64,000 nt of DNA, taken from the NCBI RefSeq assembly GCF_018881635.1, contig NZ_JACVPY010000002.1:1629795-1693794 (forward strand), given 5' to 3'. The position numbers and the translations under genes are program-made. Source of the DNA: Polynucleobacter sp. UB-Piko-W3 (GTDB lineage: Bacteria > Pseudomonadota > Gammaproteobacteria > Burkholderiales > Burkholderiaceae). Each line of letters starts with the position of its first letter. The stretch's first letter is position 1. The notes beneath the pieces are model-generated. The model was not told the DNA's origin and searched no databases. It saw nothing but the letters and a program-made list of their open reading frames with translations. Shown here one piece after another: positions 1 through 9,849 of the stretch.

Positions 1-55
1 AGTACTGAGTAAGCTCTTTACTGGACACTTCTTTTGCAGCTAGTGATTTGGCCAT
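1..55 (-). CDS. gatA: Glu/Asp-tRNA(Gln/Asn) amidotransferase subunit A, 5' end only
   Basis: Only the first 18 codons lie in the window, read leftward from an ATG at 55. They encode MAKSLAAKEVSSKELTQY, which resembles the N-terminal helix of GatA amidases. The gene starts 26 bases after the end of gatC on the same strand, the usual gatC-gatA order. GatA is the glutaminase subunit that supplies ammonia for converting Glu-tRNA(Gln) or Asp-tRNA(Asn). The call relies mainly on the position next to gatC. Confidence 0.75.
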   Translation of the reverse strand, partial: MAKSLAAKEVSSKELTQY

Positions 56-81
56 GAGGGAGATCGGGGTGTTGTGCCAAC

Positions 82-375
82 TCATTCAATGACCCTCGGT
101 ACCAAGAAATAACCATCTTGCTGGGCGGGGGCAGAAGTCATGTTCTCCTTACGGTGATCAGACTCGCTAACTTGATCAACGCGCATTGGTTGAGCTAAAT
201 CACGCAAAAATAGGATTGGGTGAGCAAGCGGCTCCAAGCCAGTGGTATCAACAGCCTGCATTTCCTCAACCAGAGAAAAAATAGCCTGAAACTGAGGCAA
301 GACTGCCTCAGCTTCTGCCTGACTTAACTCAAGCCTAGAAAGGTGCGCAATGCGCTGGACATCTTCAAGATTCAT
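82..375 (-). CDS. gatC: Glu/Asp-tRNA(Gln/Asn) amidotransferase subunit C
   Basis: This 97-residue protein matches GatC in length and pattern: an N-terminal segment MNLEDVQRIAHLSRLEL, a central helix around FQAIFSLVEEMQAVDT, then GLEPLAHP and a C-terminal FLVPRVIE tail. GatC wraps around GatA and GatB and stabilises the transamidosome that makes Gln-tRNA(Gln) and/or Asn-tRNA(Asn). It is transcribed leftward into gatA and divergently from mreB, with only 61 bases between the two starts, so both promoters must fit in or overlap that gap. Confidence 0.95.
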   Translation of the reverse strand: MNLEDVQRIAHLSRLELSQAEAEAVLPQFQAIFSLVEEMQAVDTTGLEPLAHPILFLRDLAQPMRVDQVSESDHRKENMTSAPAQQDGYFLVPRVIE

Positions 376-412
376 GGGGCGCTAGAGTATCATTCCTATA
401 TAAATTTATTAA

Positions 413-1480
<1,068 letters not shown>

Positions 1481-1504
1481 GCGACATACACGTCGATCAG
1501 GGAA

Positions 1505-2440
1505 TTGCAACATAGCGCTCCACCACTTTTCAGACAGGGCATTCCGGCCTTACTTAAACTGATTGTCTGTCTGTCAATCAGCATCGCTCTGATGCTGATT
1601 GATTTTCGTTTTAAGGCGCTTGATCCGATTCGGAATAATCTGAACTGGCTTTTGCGCCCGCTTGAATATGTCATGATGGCGCCTCGCAATACTTTCGAAG
1701 CGGCTTCAGAATATTTCACCACTCGCTCGACGCTTGATCAAGAAAATCAGGTAATGAAAGTGCGCCAAGCAGAACTCTCATTGCTTGCCAATCAATCCGA
1801 GTTCTTAATGATAGAGAATCAAAATTTACGCGAGTTGATGGCACTACAAAAACAAGTGCCCTTCAAAACTCTGCCAGTAGAAATTCTGTTTAATCCGCCC
1901 AATCCCATTTCACAGCGCATTGTGATCAACCGTGGCAGCAATGATGGCTTAAAGCTTGGTAACCCCATTGCCAATGATTCCGGCGTCCTTGGCCAAGTAG
2001 TTCGCCTCTATGAGCGCTCTGCTGAGGTCTCCTTGCTGGAGGATAGAGACTTTGCTGTGCCCGTTCAAGTCGCCCGCAATGGCTTGCGTGCTGCTGTTTT
2101 TGGGGCGGGACGTGGTAACCCATTGGAACTGCGCTATTTGCCCGTCGCCAGCGATCTAGAGGTTGGCGATATATTGTTAACCTCCGGAATCGATGGCGTC
2201 TATCCACCAGGATTTGCTGTTGCGGTCATTAGCAAAATTGAACGCAATGCCGATAAAAACTCATCTAATGTATTTTGCGTACCAGTGGCCGCAGTGAATC
2301 GCTATCGCCAAGCATTAGCTTTTTTGTATGATCCGCAGTTCGACGCTAAAGCACCAACGATTAACAATACATCAAGTACTGGTCCGGCAACAACCAATAC
2401 TCCTGGCCGTCGCCAAACTCGTGCGCGAGGAATGCAATGA
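1505..2440 (+). CDS. mreC: Rod shape-determining protein MreC
   Basis: MreC is a bitopic inner-membrane elongasome protein that activates PBP2. The 311 residues show a membrane helix (about 14-32, LLKLIVCLSISIALMLIDF), a coiled coil (about 72-105) and the periplasmic beta domain with NRGSNDGLKLGNPI and LLTSGIDGVYPPGFAV. The C-terminus is low-complexity, Thr/Asn/Arg-rich. The chosen start is a TTG at 1505, 24 bases after mreB stops; no ATG fits before the membrane helix. The stop overlaps the mreD start (ATGA at 2437-2440), which suggests translational coupling. Confidence 0.95.
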   Translation: MQHSAPPLFRQGIPALLKLIVCLSISIALMLIDFRFKALDPIRNNLNWLLRPLEYVMMAPRNTFEAASEYFTTRSTLDQENQVMKVRQAELSLLANQSEFLMIENQNLRELMALQKQVPFKTLPVEILFNPPNPISQRIVINRGSNDGLKLGNPIANDSGVLGQVVRLYERSAEVSLLEDRDFAVPVQVARNGLRAAVFGAGRGNPLELRYLPVASDLEVGDILLTSGIDGVYPPGFAVAVISKIERNADKNSSNVFCVPVAAVNRYRQALAFLYDPQFDAKAPTINNTSSTGPATTNTPGRRQTRARGMQ

Positions 2441-2961
2441 TTGATTTCCAAAGCGGCTATATATTGCGTCCGGTCAATCCGGCCTTCATTTATTTCAGCC
2501 TGTTTTGTGCGCTGCTATTAAATCTTTTGCCAATTGGCAACTATGGATGGGTACCAGACTGGCTCATTCTTTGTATTGTGTTTTGGAATATTCATCAACA
2601 TCGTTATGTTGGGGTGATATGGGCGTTTAGCTTAGGACTGTTAATAGATGTCCACAACTCCGATCTTTTGGGTCTGCATGCCTTTAGCTATGCACTAGTT
2701 GCATATATAGCCATCTCTTGGCATAGGCGGATTGTGGCGCTGGCCGTTCTATCGCAAGCACTCCATTTACTGCCGATCTTCTTGCTAGTTTCTTTATTTC
2801 CAGTCTTAGCGCACTGGGTACTCAGCGGAGATATTTATTGGTGGGCTTTAACAGGCACTATTCAGGCCATTATTGAGGCGATGCTTTGGCCGCTAGCAAC
2901 CCGCATATTGTTGGCGCCTCAACGTCGTCCCATTGACGTCGACCCTAATCGGCCGCTCTAA
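2437..2961 (+). CDS. mreD: Rod shape-determining protein MreD
   Basis: A 174-residue integral membrane protein with about five hydrophobic segments, including one starting PAFIYFSLFCALLLNLLPIG and the family stretch ALGLLIDVHNSDLLGLHAFSYAL. MreD works with MreC in the elongasome. It overlaps mreC by four bases and lies eight bases before mrdA, inside one operon. The sequence itself has few invariant residues, so the call rests on length, hydrophobicity and position between mreC and mrdA. Confidence 0.93.
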   Translation: MIDFQSGYILRPVNPAFIYFSLFCALLLNLLPIGNYGWVPDWLILCIVFWNIHQHRYVGVIWAFSLGLLIDVHNSDLLGLHAFSYALVAYIAISWHRRIVALAVLSQALHLLPIFLLVSLFPVLAHWVLSGDIYWWALTGTIQAIIEAMLWPLATRILLAPQRRPIDVDPNRPL

Positions 2962-2969
2962 GAAGCTGT

Positions 2970-4877
2970 ATGGTTTCTTTTAAAAAACCAAACCTCGACT
3001 CATTTCAAGAGCGCATCCATATTGCGACTTTGTTCGTCACATTTTGTTTTTTGCTTTTAGTCACTCGCTTGGTATGGCTACAGCTTTTTAGCCACGGCAA
3101 GTATGCTTTGCTAGCCGAAAGTAATCGTATCGCTCTAGTGCCTGCCCCAGCCAATCGCGGCCTGCTCATTGATCGCAACGGTATCGTAATTGGCCGAAAC
3201 TACTCTGCACTCACCCTGGACGTCAACGCTGAACAGCTTAAGGGCAATGTTGACCAACTGATTAACGAGCTTTCTGAAATTGTGGATATTTCGCCCAAGG
3301 ATCGGCGTAATTTCAAACGCTACCTAGAAGACTCCAGAAATATGGGTACATTTCCTTTGCGCTCCATGCTCAATGAGGCCGAAACTGCACGTTTTATGGC
3401 GAATCGATATCGTTTTCCAGGGGTAGAGATCCGCGCCAGAAGCTTTCGAGAGTATCCCTATAACGAGTTAGGCTCTCATCTGATTGGCTATATTGGTCGG
3501 GTTTCTCAAAAGGATAAGGAGCGCATGCAAGCTGAAATCGAGGGGGCTAAAGTGGATGACCCAGATGCATTGCAAGCTTCTTTTTTATCGGGCATTCAAT
3601 ACGTTGGCAAGATTGGTTTAGAGCAAAGCTACGAAACTGTTCTGCGGGGTGTGCCTGGATATGATCAAGTAGAAATTACTGCCGGCGGAAAACCTGTAAG
3701 GACACTTTCTAGCTCGCCCTCAGTACCCGGTAAAAATGTTGTGCTCTCTGTTGATATCAAATTACAGTACTTAGTAGAGCAACTCTATGGCAATTTCCGC
3801 GGCGCTTTTGTTGCAATAGAACCTGAAACTGGCGATATCTTGGCATTTGTCTCCAAACCTAACTTCAATCCCAATGATTTCGTTGAAGGCATTGACTCGG
3901 TAACCTGGAAAGAGCTTAATGACTCTCCCCAGAAACCGCTCTATAACCGTCCACTCAAAGGTATTTATCCTCCAGGATCAACCTATAAGCCTTTTATGGC
4001 GCTAGCTGCTTTGGAGACTCAAAAGCGTACGCCTTCGCAAACAATTTCTGATCCAGGCTTTTTTGATTTTGGTAATCACACCTTCCGCGATGATAAGAAA
4101 GGTGGTCACGGCATCGTTGATATGCAAAAGTCAATTGTTGAATCTTGTGATACGTATTACTACCTTCTTGCTCGCGATATGGGCGTCAATATGATGCATG
4201 ACTTCATGAAGCCATTGGGCTTTGGTCAGATCACTGGCATTGATTTACAAGGTGAATCTAGAGGCGTATTGCCATCAACCGAGTGGAAAAAAAATACCTT
4301 CAAAAAGCCTGAGCAGCAAAAATGGTACGAAGGTGAAACGATTTCTTTGGGTATTGGCCAAGGGTATAACGCCTTCACCATTTTGCAATTGGCACACGCA
4401 ATGGCAAACGTAGCGAATAACGGCATTGTGATGAAGCCCCACTTAGTAAAAGCAATTGAAGATCCATTTACTCGTAATAGGGTCTTAACTACGCCAAAAG
4501 AAAGCTATCGCATCGCGCTGAACCCAGAAAATATTGAGCTCATCAAAAAAGCGATGGTTGAGGTAAATGTTTCTGGAACAGGTACAGCAGCTTTTAAGGG
4601 TGCGGGATACGTTGCTGGAGGTAAGACTGGTACCGCTCAAGTCTTTAGCCTGAACTCAAAAGAATATAAGCACAGCTCTACAGCAGAATTCTTGCGAGAT
4701 CATGCTTTATATATTGCGTTTGCCCCCGCAGACAAACCCACCATCGTCATTGCTATGGTGGTTGAAAATGCAGGCTTTGGTGCGCAATGGGCTGCACCGA
4801 TTGCGCGTAAAGCATTGGACTACTACATTGAGGGCAAATGGCCTAAGGAGATTCCCGAGTGGAAAAGAGCCCCTTAA
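2970..4877 (+). CDS. mrdA: Penicillin-binding protein 2, elongasome transpeptidase
   Basis: A 635-residue class B PBP. It has one N-terminal membrane helix (about 19-40), a dimerisation/pedestal region with ANRGLLIDRNG and the transpeptidase domain. The catalytic serine is in PPGSTYKPF (STYK, near residue 337), SCD in VESCDTYYY, and the KTG box in AGGKTGTAQV (near 550). PBP2 crosslinks lateral-wall peptidoglycan in partnership with the RodA polymerase, whose gene begins inside the end of this one (19-base overlap). Confidence 0.97.
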   Translation: MVSFKKPNLDSFQERIHIATLFVTFCFLLLVTRLVWLQLFSHGKYALLAESNRIALVPAPANRGLLIDRNGIVIGRNYSALTLDVNAEQLKGNVDQLINELSEIVDISPKDRRNFKRYLEDSRNMGTFPLRSMLNEAETARFMANRYRFPGVEIRARSFREYPYNELGSHLIGYIGRVSQKDKERMQAEIEGAKVDDPDALQASFLSGIQYVGKIGLEQSYETVLRGVPGYDQVEITAGGKPVRTLSSSPSVPGKNVVLSVDIKLQYLVEQLYGNFRGAFVAIEPETGDILAFVSKPNFNPNDFVEGIDSVTWKELNDSPQKPLYNRPLKGIYPPGSTYKPFMALAALETQKRTPSQTISDPGFFDFGNHTFRDDKKGGHGIVDMQKSIVESCDTYYYLLARDMGVNMMHDFMKPLGFGQITGIDLQGESRGVLPSTEWKKNTFKKPEQQKWYEGETISLGIGQGYNAFTILQLAHAMANVANNGIVMKPHLVKAIEDPFTRNRVLTTPKESYRIALNPENIELIKKAMVEVNVSGTGTAAFKGAGYVAGGKTGTAQVFSLNSKEYKHSSTAEFLRDHALYIAFAPADKPTIVIAMVVENAGFGAQWAAPIARKALDYYIEGKWPKEIPEWKRAP

Positions 4878-6010
4878 ACAAAATTAAAAGTGTGTTCTTC
4901 AGCATATTTGCTGGGCTAGATCGCCAGCTAGGCCTTATTTTGCTTGGATTAGCAGCTATTGGCTTTTTTACATTTTTATCTGCAAGCCAAAATACCCCCG
5001 TACAAATCGCTGATGAGTTACGCAATCTAGCGCTCTCATTCATGGTGATGTGGATTGTTTCTCGCATTCCACCCAAGTGGTTAGAGATGGGCGCTGTTTG
5101 GATTTATGGCTTTGGTGTTGCACTATTGATTGCGGTAGCTGTATTTGGATTAATTAAAAAAGGCGCGCGTCGCTGGCTCAACATTGGCATTGTGATTCAG
5201 CCATCTGAAATCATGAAAATTGCAATGCCGCTGATGCTTGCGTGGTACTTCCAAAAGCGCGAAGGCATTCAGACGGCCTGGGACTACGCAGTAGCGGCAA
5301 TTATTTTGGCTATTCCAGTCTTCCTAATAGCACGTCAGCCAGATTTAGGTACTGCACTCCTCGTTTTTGCGGCTGGTCTTTACGTCATCATCCTAGCCGG
5401 CCTACCATGGAAGTGGATTCTACCTTTTGTGGGCATTGGTGTTATCGGTATTCTGCTCATTATCATTTTTGGCAGCACAATTTGTGCGAATGATGTTGTC
5501 TGGCCCCTTGTACATAACTATCAAAAGCATCGTGTTTGTACTTTGCTAGACCCCAATAGCGACCCCCTTGGAAAAGGCTTTCATACCATCCAGTCGATGA
5601 TTGCAATCGGCTCTGGTGGATTTTTTGGTAAGGGCTGGTTTCAAGGGACCCAAGCACATTTGGAGTTTATTCCAGAAAAACATACTGACTTTGTATTTGC
5701 AGTTTTTTCGGAAGAGTTTGGCTTACTTGGCAATTTGATATTAATTGCTTTGTTCTTTGCATTGATTAAAAGAGGCTTAGCAATCTCAGCAAGTGCGCCA
5801 AACTTATTTACGCGCTTGCTAGGCGCTGCTGTAACTCTCATTTTCTTTACTTATGCGTTTGTGAACATTGGCATGGTCAGTGGCTTACTACCGGTTGTTG
5901 GAGTTCCGCTACCCTTTATTAGTTATGGCGGTACCGCCTTGGTTACTCTTGGGTTTGGGGCAGGCATATTGATGAGCATTCATCGCCATCGTCGCCTAGT
6001 ACAGAGCTAA
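4859..6010 (+). CDS. rodA: Peptidoglycan glycosyltransferase RodA
   Basis: A 383-residue SEDS polytopic membrane protein with about ten hydrophobic helices. Signature regions include GARRWLNIGIVIQPSEIMKI, RQPDLGTALLV and the C-terminal GLLPVVGVPLPFISYGGTALV. RodA polymerises lipid II glycan strands for lateral growth together with PBP2. The start is a GTG at 4859 within the last codons of mrdA, so translation is probably coupled. The operon ends 42 bases later at a strong hairpin. Confidence 0.97.
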   Translation: MEKSPLNKIKSVFFSIFAGLDRQLGLILLGLAAIGFFTFLSASQNTPVQIADELRNLALSFMVMWIVSRIPPKWLEMGAVWIYGFGVALLIAVAVFGLIKKGARRWLNIGIVIQPSEIMKIAMPLMLAWYFQKREGIQTAWDYAVAAIILAIPVFLIARQPDLGTALLVFAAGLYVIILAGLPWKWILPFVGIGVIGILLIIIFGSTICANDVVWPLVHNYQKHRVCTLLDPNSDPLGKGFHTIQSMIAIGSGGFFGKGWFQGTQAHLEFIPEKHTDFVFAVFSEEFGLLGNLILIALFFALIKRGLAISASAPNLFTRLLGAAVTLIFFTYAFVNIGMVSGLLPVVGVPLPFISYGGTALVTLGFGAGILMSIHRHRRLVQS

Positions 6011-6051
6011 TTCAAAACTACTACTGTGATGATGTAAATTCTTCAGGAAAT

Positions 6052-6079
6052 AAAAAAGCCCGGCATACCGGGCTTTTTT
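6052..6079. terminator. Bidirectional hairpin terminator between rodA and HU
   Basis: A perfect GCCCGG/CCGGGC stem with a short ATA loop is flanked by an A-run on the left and a T-run on the right, so it can terminate both the mre operon (plus) and the HU gene (minus). Confidence 0.9.
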
Positions 6080-6095
6080 ATCAACAAAGAAGAAA

Positions 6096-6380
6096 TTACT
6101 TCTTACGTTTGTTAACTGAGTCTTTAAATGCTTTGCCAGCTGAAAACTTAACAGTTTTAGCGGCGGCGATTTTGAGTGGCTCACCAGTTTTTGGATTGCG
6201 GCCCATACGCGCAGCACGTTTACCAGATGAGAATGTCCCGAAACCGATCAGTTGTACTGAGTCGCCTTTAGTAACAGCCTTGATAATTGTGTCGATAGCA
6301 GAATTCAGTGCAAATTCAGCCTTTGCTTTAGAGATCTCGGCGTCGTCAGCAATTGCTGCGATTAGTTCGGCTTTGTTCAA
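6096..6380 (-). CDS. HU-family DNA-binding protein (chromosomal copy)
   Basis: A 94-residue histone-like protein with the HU core: an N-terminal helical dimer domain [18 protein letters not shown] and the DNA arm [25 protein letters not shown] ending [16 protein letters not shown] bends and compacts DNA as a dimer. The start is taken as the TTG at 6380, because an AAGGAG lies six bases upstream and the family begins MNKxEL; a longer form starting at 6416 would add 12 unrelated residues. A second HU gene sits in the island at 30593-30874. Confidence 0.95.
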   Translation of the reverse strand: MNKAELIAAIADDAEISKAKAEFALNSAIDTIIKAVTKGDSVQLIGFGTFSSGKRAARMGRNPKTGEPLKIAAAKTVKFSAGKAFKDSVNKRKK

Positions 6381-6493
6381 GTGAAGCTCCTTATAGATAT
6401 TGATGTCAGCGCACATTACGCTTACATGATTTTAACCACAAAAAATTACAAAAATAAATCTGCGTTACATTAATTTTTTATTACTACTACAAA

Positions 6494-6859
6494 TTAATCA
6501 TCCAAAACGACTATATCGGAAACAAAATATTCAGTATCCCCAAAACAGCTTGTTGGCAAACCAATGTGCTGTTCGTATTTTAGAGCTACTTTTTTACCTA
6601 GATTAGCATTTATTTTTTGCGCCACAGCATCTTCACGCACCGTAAAGAGGAATTTTTCTGACATGGTGCCAGGCATTGAAACCATGGCCAACTCACCTTC
6701 CCAGGTTTTGCATAAATAGCCTCGGTTGGAGAATTTTTGTATATATCCCGCTCTTTCGCCGCTTCCATAGCTCCAAGTTAGCATGATCCAAGTATAGACA
6801 GAAATACCCACTAACCCAATTAAAACAAGGCTTAAGAGCCACTTTGTAAACCTATTCAT
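6494..6859 (-). CDS. Conserved membrane-anchored protein of unknown function
   Basis: 121 residues with an N-terminal signal anchor (about residues 7-29, WLLSLVLIGLVGISVYTWIML) followed by a soluble, presumably periplasmic domain beginning YGSGERAGYIQKFSNRGYLCKTWEGELAM. I recall this family as a conserved hypothetical in many proteobacteria that databases sometimes mislabel as 6-phosphogluconate dehydrogenase; nothing in the sequence supports that enzyme. Two cysteines remain (in YLCKTW and TSCFGD). The gene stands alone on the minus strand, followed by HU. Confidence 0.75.
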   Translation of the reverse strand: MNRFTKWLLSLVLIGLVGISVYTWIMLTWSYGSGERAGYIQKFSNRGYLCKTWEGELAMVSMPGTMSEKFLFTVREDAVAQKINANLGKKVALKYEQHIGLPTSCFGDTEYFVSDIVVLDD

Positions 6860-7122
6860 ACGATCATCCTTGATCTATGTTCACATCAACCCTGGCGGGG
6901 CATCTAAACCTAACCTCATCAAGTATATGAGCATCCCCGAGTAAGAAATAGTCTATTAGTGTTCTACAGACAAATTAAATTGCGGGCGCTTACAGGACAT
7001 CGGCAAGTTCCACACAAATTTTTCACATCCTCTTATTCAGTTTTGGAGCCTCTGCTCTTGATATTTGTTGGGTAGGCAAACGGGTCTTAATTTCAGGAAT
7101 TAATATGCGATGTTCTGAAGGC

Positions 7123-7419
7123 TTAGGGTTTAAGGGCCTGAATGATTTGTTCGGGGCTAATAGGGCCCCAGACTTCAAGCCTCTTCTGCCTGCTATTTTG
7201 TCCAGAAATGAACTGAATCTGCTTTTGGGGCACCTTTAACTGCTTCGAAAGCCAGGCCAATAGCAGCTCATTGGCCTTGTTTTCTGAGGCGGGAGCCTGA
7301 AGAGAAATTTTGAGATAGCCATCATGCAAGCCCACCACTTTAGTGATCTTTGCACCAGGCTGACAATGCAGATTCAACGTAATTCCGTTGGGGGTTTGTT
7401 TTAACCAAATAGGTGTCAT
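7123..7419 (-). CDS. DUF167 / YggU family protein
   Basis: 98 residues with the family pattern LNLHCQPGAKITKVVG, then LKISLQAPASENKANELLLAWLSKQLKVP and ISGQNSRQKRLEV. The family is widespread in bacteria and its molecular role is not established. It starts 22 bases from the divergent carbonic anhydrase gene. Upstream of its stop, 6860-7122 holds no gene that I can recognise. Confidence 0.88.
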   Translation of the reverse strand: MTPIWLKQTPNGITLNLHCQPGAKITKVVGLHDGYLKISLQAPASENKANELLLAWLSKQLKVPQKQIQFISGQNSRQKRLEVWGPISPEQIIQALKP

Positions 7420-7441
7420 TAAAGTACTTTAAACTTAAACC

Positions 7442-8107
7442 ATGATTATGAAGAGCTCCAAAACGCTAGATCACCTATTTGCAAGCAATCGCGACTGGGC
7501 TGAAGGGATGATTGCCAAAGATCCTGATTTCTTTAAACGCTTAGTAAATCAACAGGCTCCAGAATACCTCTGGATTGGTTGCGCTGATAGCCGCGTACCG
7601 GCCAATGAAATTGTTGATCTGATGCCCGGCGAGCTTTTTGTTCATCGCAATGTTGCTAACGTTGTTGTTCATACCGACTTAAATTGTTTATCTGTTATTC
7701 AGTTCGCCACTGACTTGCTGAAAGTAAAACATATCATAGTAGTTGGGCATTATGGTTGTGCTGGCGTGCATGCGGCACTTAGTGATCGTCGCGTAGGCCT
7801 TGCTGACAATTGGTTGCGGCACGTTAAAGACGTTCATCAAAAACATGAACGCTATTTGGGAGAAGTGTTACCTACACCCAAACGCCAAGATCGTTTGTGT
7901 GAATTGAATGTGATTGAACAAGCGGTTAATGTGTGCGAGACCACCATTGTTCAAGATGCTTGGGCCCGCGGCCAAGACCTCACAGTACACGGCTGGGCAT
8001 ATCGTCTTGATACAGGAATCGTTAAAGATTTAGGAATGTCCTGCAGCTCAATTGAAGAGATGGAAGTGTGCTACAAAAAAACCTTAACTCGTTACGACGC
8101 TGAGTAA
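7442..8107 (+). CDS. can: Beta-class carbonic anhydrase
   Basis: A 221-residue enzyme that interconverts CO2 and bicarbonate. The zinc site is visible: the cysteine and the Asp-Arg pair in WIGCADSRVPA (near residue 42) and the His and Cys in VVGHYGCAGV (about 98-101). Length matches E. coli Can. The ATG at 7442 is used; an in-frame ATG two codons later (MKSSKTL) is equally plausible. It is followed after seven bases by an lpxL-like gene on the same strand. Confidence 0.96.
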   Translation: MIMKSSKTLDHLFASNRDWAEGMIAKDPDFFKRLVNQQAPEYLWIGCADSRVPANEIVDLMPGELFVHRNVANVVVHTDLNCLSVIQFATDLLKVKHIIVVGHYGCAGVHAALSDRRVGLADNWLRHVKDVHQKHERYLGEVLPTPKRQDRLCELNVIEQAVNVCETTIVQDAWARGQDLTVHGWAYRLDTGIVKDLGMSCSSIEEMEVCYKKTLTRYDAE

Positions 8108-8114
8108 ATCGCAT

Positions 8115-9014
8115 TTGCTCAAATCTCTTGCTAATCATTTAGTAGTTGCCTTTCTTAAGCTACTATCCATCCTGCCCTATAAGCTTTTAGTGTCCATTGG
8201 ATATGGTTTGGGCTATATCGCCGCAAACATTCCTGGAGACCGAAACCGGGTAGTAAAAACAAATCTACATCTATGCTTCCCGGAGCTCAATACAAGCGAA
8301 ATTGATCTTTTGACCAAGCAACACTGGCGCTTGCTTGGTCGCAGCCTAGTTGAGAAAAGCATTATTTGGTTGGGCAGTAAAAAACAGCTGAGTGACATGA
8401 TTGAGGTGAAATCCGCCGTTGATCTAACGAGTAGAAAGCCTCGAATTTTAGTCAATATGCATTTCACTGGAATTGAAGGCAGCATCATTTTGAGTGCGCT
8501 TGCAAAACAGCATCATTGGCCTCGCACTTCAGGATTTTTTCAGAGAATGAAAAGTCCATTCTTCAACCAAAAAATTATTGAATGGCGCAATCGTTTTGGC
8601 GGAAACTCAATTGATCGGCAGGGTAACTCGAAACAAATCATTCGAGAAATTCGCAATGGAGATTTCATCATCATTGCCCCAGACATTGATCTTGGCACAA
8701 AAGACTCTGAGTTTGTCCCCTTCTTTGGGATTGAAACCAATACCGTTACTACGGTATCTCGTTTAGCAAAGATTACGGGTGCTGATGTTTGTATGATGAC
8801 CACCACTCTAAAGGCGGATGAGTCTGGCTACCTTTGTGAAATCAAAGAACCCTTGCAAGACTTTCCTGGGGTCGATCCTAAAACAGACACTGCTCGCTTA
8901 AACCAATATTTTGAAAAAGAAATTCGCCTTCGTCCCGCTGAATACTATTGGGTCCATAAGCGGTTTAAAAATCCTCCCGGCAATAAAACCAACCCTTACG
9001 ACCCATCTATCTAA
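8115..9014 (+). CDS. lpxL: Lauroyl/myristoyl acyltransferase of lipid A synthesis (LpxL/HtrB family)
   Basis: 299 residues of the LpxL/LpxM family, which add secondary acyl chains to Kdo2-lipid IVA at the inner membrane. There is an N-terminal hydrophobic anchor, the catalytic H-x4-E motif in NMHFTGIEGS (near residue 117) and the downstream PDIDLGTKDSEFVPFFG and EYYWVHKRFK motifs. The start is a TTG at 8115, seven bases after can. Which position on lipid A is acylated cannot be decided from the sequence. Confidence 0.93.
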   Translation: MLKSLANHLVVAFLKLLSILPYKLLVSIGYGLGYIAANIPGDRNRVVKTNLHLCFPELNTSEIDLLTKQHWRLLGRSLVEKSIIWLGSKKQLSDMIEVKSAVDLTSRKPRILVNMHFTGIEGSIILSALAKQHHWPRTSGFFQRMKSPFFNQKIIEWRNRFGGNSIDRQGNSKQIIREIRNGDFIIIAPDIDLGTKDSEFVPFFGIETNTVTTVSRLAKITGADVCMMTTTLKADESGYLCEIKEPLQDFPGVDPKTDTARLNQYFEKEIRLRPAEYYWVHKRFKNPPGNKTNPYDPSI

Positions 9015-9061
9015 AAAGTTGCTTTAGCGCCTATTTCGCACAATTGCCCGATAATATAGGC

Positions 9062-9799
9062 ATGGAAGATAAAGTACGTGTTTCGAAACTATTGTCTGAG
9101 CTGGGGCTATGTTCACGTCGTGAAGCAGACTCCTATATTGAGCAAGGCTTAGTCACCGTAGATGGCGAAGTGGTCAACGAGCTTGGTGTGCGCGCTTATC
9201 GCCATCAAAAGATTGAATTGCAATCTGGTGCCAAAGTCCAGCAAGCTTCTCGTATTACTGTCATTCTGAATAAACCTGTTGGCTATATCTCGCACTTTGA
9301 TGATGAGCAAGAATACCAACCAGCCGCCTCTTTAATTACGCCCGATAACTACTTTGCTAGCCCGCTTGATAAAGGCCGAAATCCCCGATTCAACACTAAA
9401 GGTCTGGCACCTGCAGGCAGGCTAGATATCGACTCCACTGGATTGCTGGTACTAACCCAGGATGGTCGAATCGCTAAATTATTGATTGGCGAAAATAGTC
9501 CCATTGAAAAAGAATACTTAGTTCGCGTTGAAGGCGCGCTTTCTTTTGAAGACTTGGATCGTCTTAAACATGGTCTATCTTTGGATGGGGTCACGCTCAA
9601 GCCCGCACAGGTGAGCTGGCAAAATGAAGATCAACTCCGCTTTGTATTACGCGAGGGGCGCAAGCGTCAGATTCGTAGAATGTGTGAAATGGTTGGACTC
9701 AAGGTCATTGGTTTGAAGCGCGTCAGAATAGGTCGGATTTCATTGGGGCCCCTGCCCCCAGGACAATGGCGATTTGTAAGGCCAGAAGAGCAATTCTAA
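9062..9799 (+). CDS. rRNA pseudouridine synthase, RluF/RluB type
   Basis: 245 residues: an N-terminal S4 RNA-binding domain (VRVSKLLSELGLCSRREADSYIEQGLVTVDG) and a catalytic domain with the conserved Asp in AGRLDIDSTGLLVLTQDG and the C-terminal EGRKRQIRRMCEMVGLKVIGLKRVRIG. It isomerises a uridine in 23S rRNA; the layout resembles RluF (U2604) more than RsuA. The ATG at 9062 starts directly at the S4 domain; an upstream TTG at 9044 would add six residues. Confidence 0.92.
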   Translation: MEDKVRVSKLLSELGLCSRREADSYIEQGLVTVDGEVVNELGVRAYRHQKIELQSGAKVQQASRITVILNKPVGYISHFDDEQEYQPAASLITPDNYFASPLDKGRNPRFNTKGLAPAGRLDIDSTGLLVLTQDGRIAKLLIGENSPIEKEYLVRVEGALSFEDLDRLKHGLSLDGVTLKPAQVSWQNEDQLRFVLREGRKRQIRRMCEMVGLKVIGLKRVRIGRISLGPLPPGQWRFVRPEEQF

Positions 9800-9849
9800 A
9801 TAAGTCCACACGCTTATAATTGCGTCCAAACTAGATTAATAAGCGCAGA